Shown here: one piece after another, positions 8,080-16,799 of the stretch
Layout of the letters: every line of letters begins with the position of its first letter
Position numbering within the stretch: the stretch's first letter is position 1
DNA from: Pseudomonas fuscovaginae SE-1
GTDB taxonomy: Bacteria; Pseudomonadota; Gammaproteobacteria; Pseudomonadales; Pseudomonadaceae
Assembly: GCF_000364705.1 (NCBI RefSeq)
Contig: NZ_AQOH01000127.1
Coordinates: 1 to 51,417 of the forward strand
Reading direction: 5' to 3'
Length of the DNA stretch: 51,417 nucleotides
Notes under the pieces: model-generated
Database searches by the model: none
Seen by the model: only the letters and a program-made list of their open reading frames with translations
What the model was told of the DNA's origin: nothing
Position numbers and translations under genes: made by a program

Positions 8080-9267
8080 TCAGTGCCCGCCCTTCATCCG
8101 CCGGGCCACCAGGAAGAGGCCCAGCCCCGCCAGGGCCGTGGCGGCACCGATGTAGCCGGTGCTGGTCCAGCCCAGGCCGGCGGTGATCGCCATGCCGCCC
8201 AGCCACGGGCCCAGCGCGTTGGCCAGGTTGAACGCCGCATGGTTCGACGCGGCGGCCAGGCTCGGCGCCTCATGGGCGATGTCCATCAGGCGGATCTGCA
8301 ACGGCGCAGCCAGGGCCACCATGGTGCCCACCAGGCCGATGCCCAACAGAATCGACCACAACGAACTGGCCGCGAAGCTGAAGAACAGCAGCACGGCGAT
8401 CGACCACACCAGAATCAGCCCCACCGCGCGGAACTGCAGGCGATCGAACAGCTTGCCGCCGACGATATTGCCGATGATCCCGCCGACGCCGAAGGCCGCC
8501 AGGCCAAACGGGATCCACTGCGGCGACACCTTGGTCACCTCCAGCATGGTCGGCGCCAGGTAGCTGAACACGCAGAACATCCCGGCAAAGCCGATGGACG
8601 CGATCGACAGCGCCATCCATACCTGCGGCAGGCGGAAGGCCTGCAGCTCCTTGCGCGGATCGCTGCGCGCCTCATCGTGCCGCTGCGGCACGAAGCGCCA
8701 GACCATCGCGATGGTGCACAGCGCGATTGCGCCCACCAGCACGAAGGCCGAACGCCAACCGAAGAACTGCCCGAGGAAGGTCGCCACCGGGTTACCCAGC
8801 AGCATCGCCAGCGTGAGGCCCATCATCACCCGCGCCACGGCGCCGGCGCGCTGGTTGCTCGCCACCATGCTCGACGCCACGACCGCGGCGATGCCGAAGT
8901 AGGCACCATGGGGCAGGCCACTGATGAAACGGAAGGCCACCAGGCTGCTGAACGAGGGCGCGAACGCGGTCGCCAGGTTGCCCAGCGCATACAGTGCCAT
9001 CAGCAGGAGCAGCATGTGCTTGCGCAGCAGCTTGGCGCCGAGGATCGCCAGCGTCGGCGCGCCGACCATCACGCCCAGGGCGTAGGCGCTGATCGCATGG
9101 CCGACCTGGGGCTCGGTCAATTGCAGGTTGTGGGCGATGTCCGGCATCAACCCCATGATGGCGAATTCGCCGGTGCCGATGGCGAAGCTCCCCAACGCCA
9201 TGGCGGCCTCCATCCTGGCGACCGTGCTCTTTGAATAGGTGGGCGGTGGTGCTTCGTGAACAGACAT
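8080..9267 (-). CDS. MFS transporter of the DHA1 (AraJ/efflux) type
   Basis: 395 residues from the ATG at 9267, which follows AAGGAT at suitable spacing. The frame stays open for 84 more codons upstream but that part is Pro-rich and not transporter-like. Typical features are LGSFAIGTGEFAIMGLMPDIA (TM1 of the AraJ/YdhP group), SAYALGVMVGAPTLA and SGLPHGAYFGIAAVVA. The family exports sugars, drugs or metabolites using the proton gradient. It converges with the LysR gene on its left and has no linked enzyme, so the substrate is unknown. Confidence 0.85.
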   Translation of the reverse strand: MSVHEAPPPTYSKSTVARMEAAMALGSFAIGTGEFAIMGLMPDIAHNLQLTEPQVGHAISAYALGVMVGAPTLAILGAKLLRKHMLLLLMALYALGNLATAFAPSFSSLVAFRFISGLPHGAYFGIAAVVASSMVASNQRAGAVARVMMGLTLAMLLGNPVATFLGQFFGWRSAFVLVGAIALCTIAMVWRFVPQRHDEARSDPRKELQAFRLPQVWMALSIASIGFAGMFCVFSYLAPTMLEVTKVSPQWIPFGLAAFGVGGIIGNIVGGKLFDRLQFRAVGLILVWSIAVLLFFSFAASSLWSILLGIGLVGTMVALAAPLQIRLMDIAHEAPSLAAASNHAAFNLANALGPWLGGMAITAGLGWTSTGYIGAATALAGLGLFLVARRMKGGH

Positions 9268-9584
9268 CGGGATCCTTACTGAAATACGCTGAAACGATAA
9301 AGGTCCGATCTTAGACAATGGGGGGCGGGGGCGTCGAGGATTGATGTCGGTCAATGGACGGTGGTTTTGGCTTGGGTAACGCAGGTAGGGGGAGGGGGCT
9401 TGTAGCCACTGATGTCGACGACCGATAAGTAAAACAAGAAGGCGGTTCCCAAACGCATAAAGTATCTGTAGCGCCGGGTTGGCGAGAGGAAGGGGGAGAT
9501 CTGCTGGGTTGCGCTGCACAACGCTGTTGTTCTGATTGCAATCAATGCTTAAAATGCAATCATTGATGAATGGCGGGGGACACC
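9268..9584. other. Intergenic region between MFS and FitAB genes
   Basis: About 317 bases without a gene. The left part is G/C-homopolymer rich and should hold the leftward MFS promoter, but I cannot fix its -35/-10. The right end (from about 9533) is A/T-rich with repeat half-sites that look like a toxin-antitoxin operator. Open frames over this stretch are the Pro-rich upstream extension of the MFS frame and look non-coding. Confidence 0.5.
9533..9567 (+). promoter_or_regulatory. Candidate autoregulatory operator of the FitAB-like pair
   Basis: A perfect 12-bp palindrome TGATTGCAATCA (9533-9544), a second copy of its half TGCAATCA 18 bases on (9555-9562), and an overlapping inverted pair ATCAATG (9541-9547) / CATTGAT (9561-9567). 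It lies just upstream of the antitoxin ATG. Ribbon-helix-helix antitoxins repress their own promoters through such short repeated sites, so the assignment is by position and repeat form. Confidence 0.55.
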
Positions 9585-9833
9585 ATGGCCAGCATGACGA
9601 TTCGTAATGTTGATGAACAGCTCAAGGCACGCTTGCGAGTGCAGGCGGCTCTACACGGTCGTTCCATGGAGGAGGAGGCTCGCGATATCCTGTGTTCGGC
9701 GTTATCGGTAACGTCCGGGCGCTCCGGTTCGCTGGTCGAGGCCATTCGTGCACGGCTCGAACCGTTAGGTGGCGTGGATTTGGATATCGCGCCGCGTGAG
9801 GCAACGCGTGAGCCACCGGGTTTCGATGCATGA
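9585..9833 (+). CDS. FitA-like ribbon-helix-helix antitoxin
   Basis: 82 residues from the ATG at 9585, preceded by GGGGGA. Another in-frame ATG at 9570 lacks such a site. MTIRNVDEQLKARLRVQAALHGRSMEEEARDIL is the N-terminal ribbon-helix-helix of FitA/StbC-type antitoxins. The C-terminal region, rich in acidic and Pro residues, should wrap the toxin. Its stop overlaps the toxin start by ATGA. Likely binds and inhibits the adjacent PIN toxin and represses the operon. Confidence 0.88.
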   Translation: MASMTIRNVDEQLKARLRVQAALHGRSMEEEARDILCSALSVTSGRSGSLVEAIRARLEPLGGVDLDIAPREATREPPGFDA

Positions 9834-10249
9834 TCATTCTGGATACCAATGTCCTGTCTGAAGTCATGCGGCCTGATCCGTCGGCGGGAGTCGTGGGTTG
9901 GTTGATGAAACAGCCACGAGCCTCGTTATTCACCACCACGATCACTCGCGGTGAAATCCTCTATGGTTTGCGTCTGATGCCTGAAGGGCAGCGACGGGAC
10001 CGGCTGTGGGGTGTGGCTTTGGACATTTTCAATATCGACTTTGCCGGTCGATTGCTTGAGTTCGACAGCGATGCGGCAGATGCCTTTGCCGAGATATCGG
10101 CATCGCGCCGCCTTGCAGGTGCTCCCATGAGTCAGTTTGATGCGATGATCGCGGCGATGGCATGCTCGCGTGGTGCGATATTGGCGACTCGCAACGTCAA
10201 GGATTTTGTAGGCTGTGGCATTGATGTCGTGAACCCTTGGGACTGTTAG
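9830..10249 (+). CDS. FitB/VapC-like PIN-domain toxin
   Basis: 139 residues, the usual PIN toxin length. Conserved acidic residues for Mg-dependent RNA cleavage are visible: D5 in MIILDTNVLSE, E42 in TRGEILYG, D104 in MSQFDAMIAA, and a C-terminal acidic site near D125 (ATRNVKDF). VapC-type PIN toxins act as endoribonucleases. The FitB branch is paired with ribbon-helix-helix FitA, as here with a 4-base gene overlap. All key residues are intact, so it appears functional. Confidence 0.9.
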   Translation: MIILDTNVLSEVMRPDPSAGVVGWLMKQPRASLFTTTITRGEILYGLRLMPEGQRRDRLWGVALDIFNIDFAGRLLEFDSDAADAFAEISASRRLAGAPMSQFDAMIAAMACSRGAILATRNVKDFVGCGIDVVNPWDC

Positions 10250-10499
10250 ATACTGCCTCGAGTCCCACTGCGCCAGCCATGGATAGCTGGTTGCCCTGCT
10301 GGCTTGTGCATGGGCCGGGATTGAGGCAGGGTCGAAATAACATTAATCAAGATTTCTTCTGCCCCCAGGCGATAAATCCATTTCCGATCCACGGATAGTC
10401 ATGGGCCATAGGCGTCATTTACTCGTCCCTTGTCTTCTACCGAGCCAGATGTAGAAATAAATTTTTCCCTCTCTGGGCGTAGGTCTGATCAGGCCTGAC

Positions 10500-10790
10500 T
10501 TACCACTCCTCAGCCCGCTCCGTCCTCTGGTGCAGAATACGAAGCACTTGCACCTCGTCATAGCGCACCCGGTAAGGCGCAATGAATGGATAGCGAGAGA
10601 AAACCAACTCTCTGACATCTGGCGTCTGAGAGGGCCTGCCCAAACCGGTGAACGTTTCCAATCGCTCAAGCGCCTCGATCATCTCGGCGATGACTGCATC
10701 GGCTGATGCCGTACCTAGGCGCGCTTCGTAGTACTCATGAATGGCCTCAAGATCACTGTCCGCTTTGTCCGTCAACGCGATGTTTGGCAC
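10500..10790 (-). CDS. ParE/RelE-superfamily toxin
   Basis: 96 residues. LTDKADSDLEAIHEYYEARLG and a C-terminal ELVFSRYPFIAPYRVRYDEVQVLRILHQRTE are the ParE-like pattern (helical hairpin then beta-sheet with RxxP...Y and the final LR(I/V)LHxR). ParE toxins block gyrase and RelE toxins cleave mRNA; sequence alone does not separate them, but the YRV/LRILH end and antitoxin type favour ParE. The start lies 38 bases inside the antitoxin gene, so the two are co-translated. Confidence 0.87.
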   Translation of the reverse strand: MPNIALTDKADSDLEAIHEYYEARLGTASADAVIAEMIEALERLETFTGLGRPSQTPDVRELVFSRYPFIAPYRVRYDEVQVLRILHQRTERAEEW

Positions 10791-11016
10791 GGTTCACCCA
10801 TTTGGCCTTGATGGCTTTCAGATCTGTCAGGTTGCCTGCATCTGCGTCGGCGATACCCTCGGCAATGGCGTTCATGTGCCAGGACTCGGACTCAATGTAG
10901 CGGGCCAAGGCGCGTTTCAGGTGATATTGGCGATCACGGTCCGTGGCTTCGGACAAGCGATCGAGTTGTTCAACCAGCTCATCCTCCACACGGAATGACA
11001 GCACAGGCGATGCCAT
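10753..11016 (-). CDS. ParD-like ribbon-helix-helix antitoxin
   Basis: 87 residues from ATG 11016, preceded by GAGGA. A TTG at 11046 extends the frame but would place codons on the operator. The N-terminal LSFRVEDELVEQLDRLSEATDRDRQYHLKRALARYIE is a CopG/ribbon-helix-helix DNA-binding domain. The acidic/basic tail should bind the toxin. It overlaps the toxin gene by 38 bases and sits behind three GTATAC sites, consistent with autorepression. Confidence 0.87.
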   Translation of the reverse strand: MASPVLSFRVEDELVEQLDRLSEATDRDRQYHLKRALARYIESESWHMNAIAEGIADADAGNLTDLKAIKAKWVNRAKHRVDGQSGQ

Positions 11017-11038
11017 GGCGGCGTCCTCATTGGTAGGT

Positions 11039-11072
11039 GTATACAAAGTATACGGGTCTGGAAAATGTATAC
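11039..11072 (-). promoter_or_regulatory. Triple GTATAC operator upstream of the ParDE-like operon
   Basis: Three copies of the self-complementary hexamer GTATAC at 11039-11044, 11048-11053 and 11067-11072, 9 and 19 bases apart, just upstream of the antitoxin start on the minus strand. Array-like short palindromes are typical binding sites of ribbon-helix-helix antitoxins. A -10-like TATACT overlaps the middle copy when read leftward. Confidence 0.55.
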
Positions 11073-11196
11073 CCCTGCGCGCGTGGCTTCAACTATCCCC
11101 GGCATCCTGTCCCGCACCCGCGCGGTGATTACGACGATTGGTCTTCATTAAATCTTTATTTGAGAATATAGTGTTTTAAATCATCTCAATTAGAGA

Positions 11197-12066
11197 ATGA
11201 AAGTGGACCTAACCTCCCTCGAAATCTTCCAAACCGTGGCCGCCGAACTGAGCGTGACCCGCGCGGCGGCCGTGCTGGGGCGTGCGCAGTCCAACGTCAC
11301 CACGCGCATCCAGGCGCTGGAGCAGCAACTGGGCGTCGATCTGTTCGTTCGGGAAGGGCGGCGCTTGTCGCTGACCGATCAGGGCAAGCTCTTCCTTGAC
11401 TACAGCCAGCGCCTGCTGGCCTTGGCGGGGGAGGCCGTGCAGGTGCTGCATCCCGGTCAGCCGCAGGGCACCTTGCGCATCGGCAGCATGGAGAGCACGG
11501 CGGCGGCGCGTTTGCCCGGGGTGATGATCGGCTTCCAGCAGCGCTGGCCAGGTGTTCGCCTGGCGGTCAGGACCGGGACGACGCAGGCGCTCCTGGACCT
11601 GCTGGGTGATGGCCTGGTCGACTGCGCCTTCGTCGCGCTGACGGCGGAGGAGGGCAGCACCGTCGAGGAGGCGTTGGCCCAGCAGGGGCTGGCTGGCGTT
11701 GCGGTCTTCGAGGAACAGCTTGTCGCCGTGCTGCCGGCGGGGTTTGCCGAGGCGGGTACGCCGCTGACGCTGGCGGCCTTCGCGACCGGCTGCACCTATC
11801 GTCGCCTTGGTCAGCAGTGGCTGGCCGAGCAGCGCGACGTGGCGGTGTCCCTCACCCATGAGGTCGCTTCCTACCATGCCATGTTCGCCTGTGTGGTCGC
11901 CGGGCAGAGCCTGTGCATTGCGCCCACCAGCCTGTTGGCGCTGCAGCCGGCGTCGCAGGCGATCACTACCCGGCCGATCGCCAGCGTGGCGACCTGGCTG
12001 GTGTACCGAAAAGCTGGCCGGACGGCCGCTGTCGATGCTTTCACGGATCTCGCCCTGGCCTCGTAG
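11197..12066 (+). CDS. LysR-family transcriptional regulator
   Basis: 289 residues. The helix-turn-helix is SLEIFQTVAAELSVTRAAAVLGRAQSNVTTRIQALEQQLG, and a substrate-binding domain runs from about residue 90 (GTLRIGSMESTAAARLP). It lies 15 bases before a decayed YbfB-type MFS gene on the same strand; such pairs are common and suggest the regulator once controlled the transporter. An inverted pair TTGAGA/TCTCAA (11160-11165 and 11184-11189) just upstream could be its own site. The regulator itself looks intact. Confidence 0.85.
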   Translation: MKVDLTSLEIFQTVAAELSVTRAAAVLGRAQSNVTTRIQALEQQLGVDLFVREGRRLSLTDQGKLFLDYSQRLLALAGEAVQVLHPGQPQGTLRIGSMESTAAARLPGVMIGFQQRWPGVRLAVRTGTTQALLDLLGDGLVDCAFVALTAEEGSTVEEALAQQGLAGVAVFEEQLVAVLPAGFAEAGTPLTLAAFATGCTYRRLGQQWLAEQRDVAVSLTHEVASYHAMFACVVAGQSLCIAPTSLLALQPASQAITTRPIASVATWLVYRKAGRTAAVDAFTDLALAS

Positions 12067-12081
12067 ATTACAGGTGACGCC

Positions 12082-12596
12082 ATGCTCGCTTCTCGCTTGG
12101 AAACGGCTTCTTCGTTGGATCGCACGGTCACTTCCGCCCTGGCCGCCGCTGCGGTGATCGCGGTGGGCATGGGCTTTGGGCGTTTCGCCTTTACCGGGGT
12201 CTATCCGCTCATGGTGCAGGAGGGTGTGCTGTCGGTCAGCAACGGTACGCTGGCCGCTTCGGCCAACTACCTGGGCTATCTGGTCGGGGCCTTGCTGGCG
12301 GCCCGGCTGCAGGCGCCGAGTGCGCGGCGCTGGGGGCTGGTCTCGGTGGCCGCATCGCCAGTGCGCTGGTGGTCGGGGCGACCTTCATGGGCACGGTGAC
12401 CATCGCGCTGCCGGCGTCCAAGCCGGTCTCGGCGGCCTTTCGGATGAACATCATGGCGGTGATGACCGCCGCGCACGGCATCGGCCAGATCCTCGGGCCG
12501 CTGGTCGCCGGTTTGCTGTATGCACGAACCCACTCGTTTTCCCCGTGGCTGTGGTGGGCGGCGCTGCTGACCCTTGGTCCTGTCACGCGCGAGTGA
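12082..12596 (+). pseudogene. YbfB/YjiJ-family MFS transporter, internally deleted and frameshifted
   Basis: Two pieces of one MFS protein are readable. Codons from the ATG at 12082 give the normal N-terminus ([36 protein letters not shown]). At about 12346-12352 the match changes frame and continues as [20 protein letters not shown] and [20 protein letters not shown], which is the C-terminal third of the same family. The intervening region of roughly 200 codons (full proteins are about 390 residues) is missing, so no functional carrier can be made. Confidence 0.85.
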
Positions 12597-12628
12597 AACC
12601 CCTTTCAATACATCGTTCAGGTGCTGCC

Positions 12629-13687
12629 ATGTCAAACGCTCTGCTGTCCTTGCTCAATGTGCAACTTCCCCTCATCCAGGCGCCGATGGCCGGGGTGTCG
12701 ACGCCGACGTTGGCGGCCGCCGTGTCCAACGCGGGCGGGTTGGGTTCCCTGGGGATCGGCGCCTCCAGCGTCGACCAGGCGCGGCAGATGATCCGCGACA
12801 CGGCGGCGCTGACGGCCAGGCCGTTCAACGTCAATGTGTTCTGCCACCAGCGAGTGCCGCATGACCCGGCCAGGGACACGAACTGGTTGCAGGTGATGGG
12901 CCCGCTGTTCCGCGAGTTCGGGGCCGAGCCGCCGTCCGTGCTGCGCGAGATCTATCGCTCGTTCCTCGACGATGCCGGGATGTTGCAGATGTTGCTGGAG
13001 GAGAAGCCGGCCGTGGTCAGCTTTCATTTCGGGCTGCCGCCTCAATCCACCATCACCGCCCTGAAGGGCGCCGGTATCACCTTGCTGTGCTCGGTGACCA
13101 GCCTGGCCGAGGCGAGGTTGGCGGAGCAGGCGGGCGTCGATGCACTGGTCGCGCAAGGCTATGAAGCGGGCGGCCATCGCGGGGTGTTCGATGTGCGCCA
13201 GGATGCCCGGATGGGGACGTTGGCCCTGGTCAGGCTGTTGGTGGCTCGCGGCACGTTGCCGGTCATTGCGGCCGGCGGGATCATGGACGGGGCCGGCATC
13301 CATGCGGCCCTGGCGCTGGGGGCTTGCGCCGCGCAGTTGGGCACGGCGTTCATCCTCTGCCCGGAGTCGGCCGCCAATGCGGCGTACCGTGCCGCGCTGA
13401 AGGGGCCGGCCGCCGAACACACCGAAGTGACCAGCGTGATCTCCGGGCGGCCCGCTCGTGGGTTGGTGAATCGCAACTTCACGCTGCTGGACGGGCGGGA
13501 CGTCGAGATTGCCGCCTATCCCTACGCCTATGATGCGAACAAGCAGTTGAACGCGGCGGCGACAGCACAAGGCTGCCACGATTTTGCGGCGCAATGGGCG
13601 GGGCAGGCGGCGCCACTGGCGAGGGCGCTTCCCGCCGCCGAACTGGTGGCGTTGCTCGTGGCGGAACTGGCCGCCGCGCAAGGCTGA
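12629..13687 (+). CDS. Nitronate monooxygenase (NPD, class I-like)
   Basis: 352 residues from ATG 12629. An FMN-binding TIM barrel is indicated by [20 protein letters not shown] near the start, [12 protein letters not shown], the catalytic-His segment [20 protein letters not shown] and [12 protein letters not shown]. The enzyme oxidises alkyl nitronates such as propionate-3-nitronate, a plant and fungal toxin, with FMN and oxygen in the cytoplasm. The frame continues upstream across the decayed MFS gene, but only the part from 12629 is protein-like; the ribosome site there (AGGTG) is weak. Probably transcribed with or after the LysR/MFS pair. Confidence 0.87.
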   Translation: MSNALLSLLNVQLPLIQAPMAGVSTPTLAAAVSNAGGLGSLGIGASSVDQARQMIRDTAALTARPFNVNVFCHQRVPHDPARDTNWLQVMGPLFREFGAEPPSVLREIYRSFLDDAGMLQMLLEEKPAVVSFHFGLPPQSTITALKGAGITLLCSVTSLAEARLAEQAGVDALVAQGYEAGGHRGVFDVRQDARMGTLALVRLLVARGTLPVIAAGGIMDGAGIHAALALGACAAQLGTAFILCPESAANAAYRAALKGPAAEHTEVTSVISGRPARGLVNRNFTLLDGRDVEIAAYPYAYDANKQLNAAATAQGCHDFAAQWAGQAAPLARALPAAELVALLVAELAAAQG

Positions 13688-13775
13688 AAATCTTTCCCTG
13701 TCACTCACCACCGATGTGCGGATTCGGGCGCATCAGCGCCCGAGGAGGCCCACGAGGTGCGGTAGAATGCCGCAT

Positions 13776-13813
13776 TTGGGACTAGCTCTTGATTGAGTTG
13801 TACGATAACGTAC
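13776..13813 (+). promoter_or_regulatory. Promoter and operator of the enolase-superfamily/MFS operon
   Basis: A -35-like TTGGGA (13776-13781) and a -10-like TACGAT (13801-13806) are 19 bases apart. The inverted repeat GTACG-ATAA-CGTAC (13800-13813) covers the -10, placed as for a repressor. GTAC-centred palindromes are typical of FCD-type GntR repressors of sugar-acid genes, but no such gene is adjacent, so the regulator would act from elsewhere. Confidence 0.5.
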
Positions 13814-13864
13814 CTCAATGCCGAGCCAATAAATTCCCAATAAGTGCTACCGGAGCGTGTGTTT

Positions 13865-15004
13865 GTGAAAGTCCGCAGTATCGAGATCATCCGTCTGAGC
13901 ATTCCTTTCAGCGCCGGGACGGTCGAACGCCAGTCCCAGGGGCAGGCCAAGGATGATGATGCCTTCAATGCCGCCTCTCCCCGTCATCGCCGCATGGAGT
14001 GCCTGGCGATCAAGGTCACGACCGACGATGGCCGGGTAGGCTGGGGCGAGGCCTTCGGCCACGGCTCGAACCCTGCCACTTTCAAGGCGCTGACCGATGT
14101 CGTCGCGCCGCAGTTCATCGGCAGCCCGGTGGCCGACCACCGGGCACAGATGGAGAAGGCCCGCCGCGCCCTGCACGGTTTCGGCAGCACCGGTCCGATT
14201 TTCTATGCGCTCTCGGGTATCGATATCGCCCTCTGGGACCTGGCCGCTCAGGCGGCTGGTCAGCCACTCTACGACTACCTCGGCGGTACGCCCCGGGAGC
14301 TGGAACTGTACGCCAGCCTGGTCAGCTACGGCGGCGATCCCGATGAGGTGTACCGCCAGGTGCGTCGTGCCCGCGACCTGGGCTTTCGCAAGATCAAGCT
14401 GCACGAAACCACCTACGAGTCCATCGCGGCTGCCCGCGATGCGCTGCCGGCTACCGAGGGCGAGTTGATGGTCGACGTCAACTGTCCGTGGACGGTGGAA
14501 GAGGCCGGGGCAATGGCCGCCCGCCTGCACGACCTGGACCTGACCTGGCTGGAAGAGCCGGTGTGGCCGCCGGATGACGCCCGTGGCCTGGCGACCTTGC
14601 GCGCCAGGGGCGTGCCGCTGTCGGCGGGCGAGAACGCTGCCGGCGTCAACGGCGTGCGCGCCTTGCTCGACCAGGATGCGATCGACGTGGTGCAGCCGAG
14701 TGTCGCCAAGATCGGCGGCATCAGCGCCATGCTTGAGGTGTTCGAGCTGGCCCGGCAATACGGCGTCAGGGCCGTGCCGCACTGCTTCTATTATGGGCCG
14801 GGGCTGCTGGCGGTGGCCCACCTGTGCACGCTGCTGCCCGAAGACGTGGCGGTGGAAGTGCCGTTCATCGAGTTCGAACGCCTGTTGTTCCCTGCCTTGG
14901 CGTTCCAGCCGCACATGCGCTTGAGCACCACCCCGGGACTGGGCTTTGCGCCGGACCTCGAGGTGCTCGACACCTATTGCATCGACCGGGCACTCATCGA
15001 CTGA
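13865..15004 (+). CDS. Enolase-superfamily dehydratase/racemase (mandelate racemase group)
   Basis: 379 residues from GTG 13865, which has CGGAG 9 bases upstream; an in-frame GTG at 13844 precedes that site and is less likely. The barrel has K176-x-K178 (FRKIKLHE), metal ligands D204 (MVDVN), E230 or E231 (TWLEEPV) and E256 (SAGEN), and H306 (VPHCF). This is the mandelate-racemase-type set with a Lys general base and a His on the opposite side. Members dehydrate sugar acids or epimerise acids. The following MFS is of the glucarate/galactonate type and 45 bases away, suggesting uptake and first-step conversion of an aldonic or aldaric acid. The exact substrate is not readable. Confidence 0.85.
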   Translation: MKVRSIEIIRLSIPFSAGTVERQSQGQAKDDDAFNAASPRHRRMECLAIKVTTDDGRVGWGEAFGHGSNPATFKALTDVVAPQFIGSPVADHRAQMEKARRALHGFGSTGPIFYALSGIDIALWDLAAQAAGQPLYDYLGGTPRELELYASLVSYGGDPDEVYRQVRRARDLGFRKIKLHETTYESIAAARDALPATEGELMVDVNCPWTVEEAGAMAARLHDLDLTWLEEPVWPPDDARGLATLRARGVPLSAGENAAGVNGVRALLDQDAIDVVQPSVAKIGGISAMLEVFELARQYGVRAVPHCFYYGPGLLAVAHLCTLLPEDVAVEVPFIEFERLLFPALAFQPHMRLSTTPGLGFAPDLEVLDTYCIDRALID

Positions 15005-15049
15005 CCCGCCGCCTCACCTGTTCAAATAACTATAAAAGGCCAGACAACA

Positions 15050-16330
15050 ATGATAGGCAAATACCGCTGGAAGATCGCCGGGCTGCTGTTTTTCGCCGGC
15101 ATCCTCAACTACCTGGACCGTGCCGCGCTGTCGGTGGTGGCGCCACTGCTCAAGACCGAGCTGCATATCGACGATGCGCAGATGGGTTTCATCTTCAGCA
15201 GCTTCTTCATCGGCTACTGCGCCTTCTGCTTCATCGGCGGCTGGGCGGCGGACAAGTTCGGGCCCAAGCGCGTGTTCGCGATGGCCGCGGGGACCTGGTC
15301 GGCGTTTTGCGGTGCCACCGCGCTGATCACCGGCTACTTCCAGTTGCTGGTGTTCCGGGTGCTGTTCGGCATGGGCGAGGGGCCGATGGGCACCACCACC
15401 AACAAGGCGATTTCCAACTGGTTCCCACGGGAAGAGGCGGGGCGGGCACTGGGCCTGACCAACTGCGGGCAGCCGCTGGGCGCGGCATTGGCTGGTCCGA
15501 TCGTCGGGATCGTCGCGCTGAACTTCGGCTGGCGCATCTCGTTCGTGGTGATTGCCTTGCTGGGCATGGTCTGGCTGGCCGCCTGGCTGATGTTCTTCAA
15601 GGACACGCCAGATCAGCATCCGAAGGTGTCCCCGGCCGAACGCGAGCTGATCCGCAGCAGCCGCGCCACCTCCGCCGTCGAAGGCGTGCAGGAAGAGCGC
15701 AGCCTGGTTTCGTGCATCTTCTCGGCACCGGTACTGGCGGTGGCCACCGCGTTCTTCTGCTTCAACTATGTGCTGTACTTCTTCCTGACCTGGCTGCCCA
15801 GCTACCTGATGGACTATCAGCACCTGGACATCAAGAGCATGAGCATCGTCAGCGTGATTCCCTGGTTGGGTGCCGCCGTGGGTTTCCTCGGCGGTGGCGT
15901 GCTGACCGATTTCCTCAGCCGCAAGCTGGGCAGCGTCATCCGGGCCCGCAAGATCATGCTGGTGGTCGGCCTTGGCGTCGCCGCCGCTTGCGTGCTGCTG
16001 ACCACCCGCGTGACGTCGCTGCACATGGCGGTGGCCTGCATTACGGTCTCCAGCGTGTTCCTGTTCGTCACGCCGCAGATCTGCTGGGCGCTGATCCAGG
16101 ACATCGTGCCGAGCAACCGCGTCGGTGGCACTGGGGGCTTCGTGCACCTGCTGGCGAACATCGCGGGCATCATCGCGCCGTCGTTGACCGGGCTGCTGGT
16201 GCAGTACGGTGGCGGCTACAGCGGCGCCTTTGGTGTCGCGGCGCTGGTGTGCGCGGTCGGTGGCCTGGTGGTGGTCGTGGCGGTGAAGGGCCGCGATTCC
16301 GGGACCGGGCAGTTGGTGGCGCAGCATTGA
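15050..16330 (+). CDS. MFS transporter, ACS family, sugar-acid type
   Basis: 426 residues, about 12 membrane segments. AGILNYLDRAALSVVAPLL is the TM1 signature of D-galactonate/glucarate/hexuronate carriers (GudP/DgoT/ExuT), and FGMGEGPMGTTTNKAISNWFP is the TM4-TM5 signature region. It lies 45 bases behind the enolase-superfamily gene and probably supplies that enzyme with substrate by proton symport. A rho-independent terminator follows about 145 bases downstream. Confidence 0.88.
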   Translation: MIGKYRWKIAGLLFFAGILNYLDRAALSVVAPLLKTELHIDDAQMGFIFSSFFIGYCAFCFIGGWAADKFGPKRVFAMAAGTWSAFCGATALITGYFQLLVFRVLFGMGEGPMGTTTNKAISNWFPREEAGRALGLTNCGQPLGAALAGPIVGIVALNFGWRISFVVIALLGMVWLAAWLMFFKDTPDQHPKVSPAERELIRSSRATSAVEGVQEERSLVSCIFSAPVLAVATAFFCFNYVLYFFLTWLPSYLMDYQHLDIKSMSIVSVIPWLGAAVGFLGGGVLTDFLSRKLGSVIRARKIMLVVGLGVAAACVLLTTRVTSLHMAVACITVSSVFLFVTPQICWALIQDIVPSNRVGGTGGFVHLLANIAGIIAPSLTGLLVQYGGGYSGAFGVAALVCAVGGLVVVVAVKGRDSGTGQLVAQH

Positions 16331-16475
16331 TTTGAATACGCCCGGACGGCCGTAGAGCCGGGCGGGCAAGCATGCGTGGGCCGGTTGGTGATCGCCGTTC
16401 GGCCTGACGTATCCGGCGGGGCGTCACAAGCGCCTTGTCGGCCTCCCACGATAGAATGACTGGCTTATTGCAGTG

Positions 16476-16505
16476 ACGGTGCACCACGAGTGCGCCGTTT
16501 TTTTT
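16476..16505 (+). terminator. Rho-independent terminator after the enolase/MFS operon
   Basis: 9-bp stem (16476-16484 with 16490-16498, one G-U pair) and a 5-nt loop, followed by eight T residues. It is on the same strand as, and downstream of, the MFS gene. Confidence 0.82.
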
Positions 16506-16799
16506 GGGTCAGGGCCGGGGTGTATATCCGGTTGCGCGTTTTGATGATGTTACGGTTTCGCCCCTTACGGGCGAGTTCCTTTTGGCAGTCGTCGGGGTGC
16601 CGCATCACCCAAAAGGAACCAAAAGGGCTTGCCCCTCCATTGGCCCTCGCTGCGCGAGGGTTCCTTCGCTCCGGTCCTGTTTCGAGAGCACGCCGTGACG
16701 GGCCATCCATGGCCCAACACGGCTCGCCCGGCATCCCTGCCGGGCGACTCTCGGAACAGAACCTCCACTCAGCCGGCTGGGAACGGGGCCGGTAGATCA

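Noticed and set aside
11160..11189. TTGAGA/TCTCAA pair upstream of the LysR gene as an operator
   Set aside because: Arms are 18 bases apart in A/T-rich DNA and no T-N11-A core is evident; mentioned in the gene entry only.
13865..15004. Hydroxyproline-betaine 2-epimerase (HpbD) for the enolase-superfamily gene, given the betaine importer elsewhere in the window
   Set aside because: Its direct partner is a sugar-acid-type MFS, it is 17 kb from the betaine-type importer, and no demethylase genes accompany it. A sugar-acid substrate is more likely, though not proven.
16490..16795. Open frame in the repeat block
   Set aside because: It runs through a dispersed intergenic repeat and a terminator T-run; such frames are commonly over-called in Pseudomonas.
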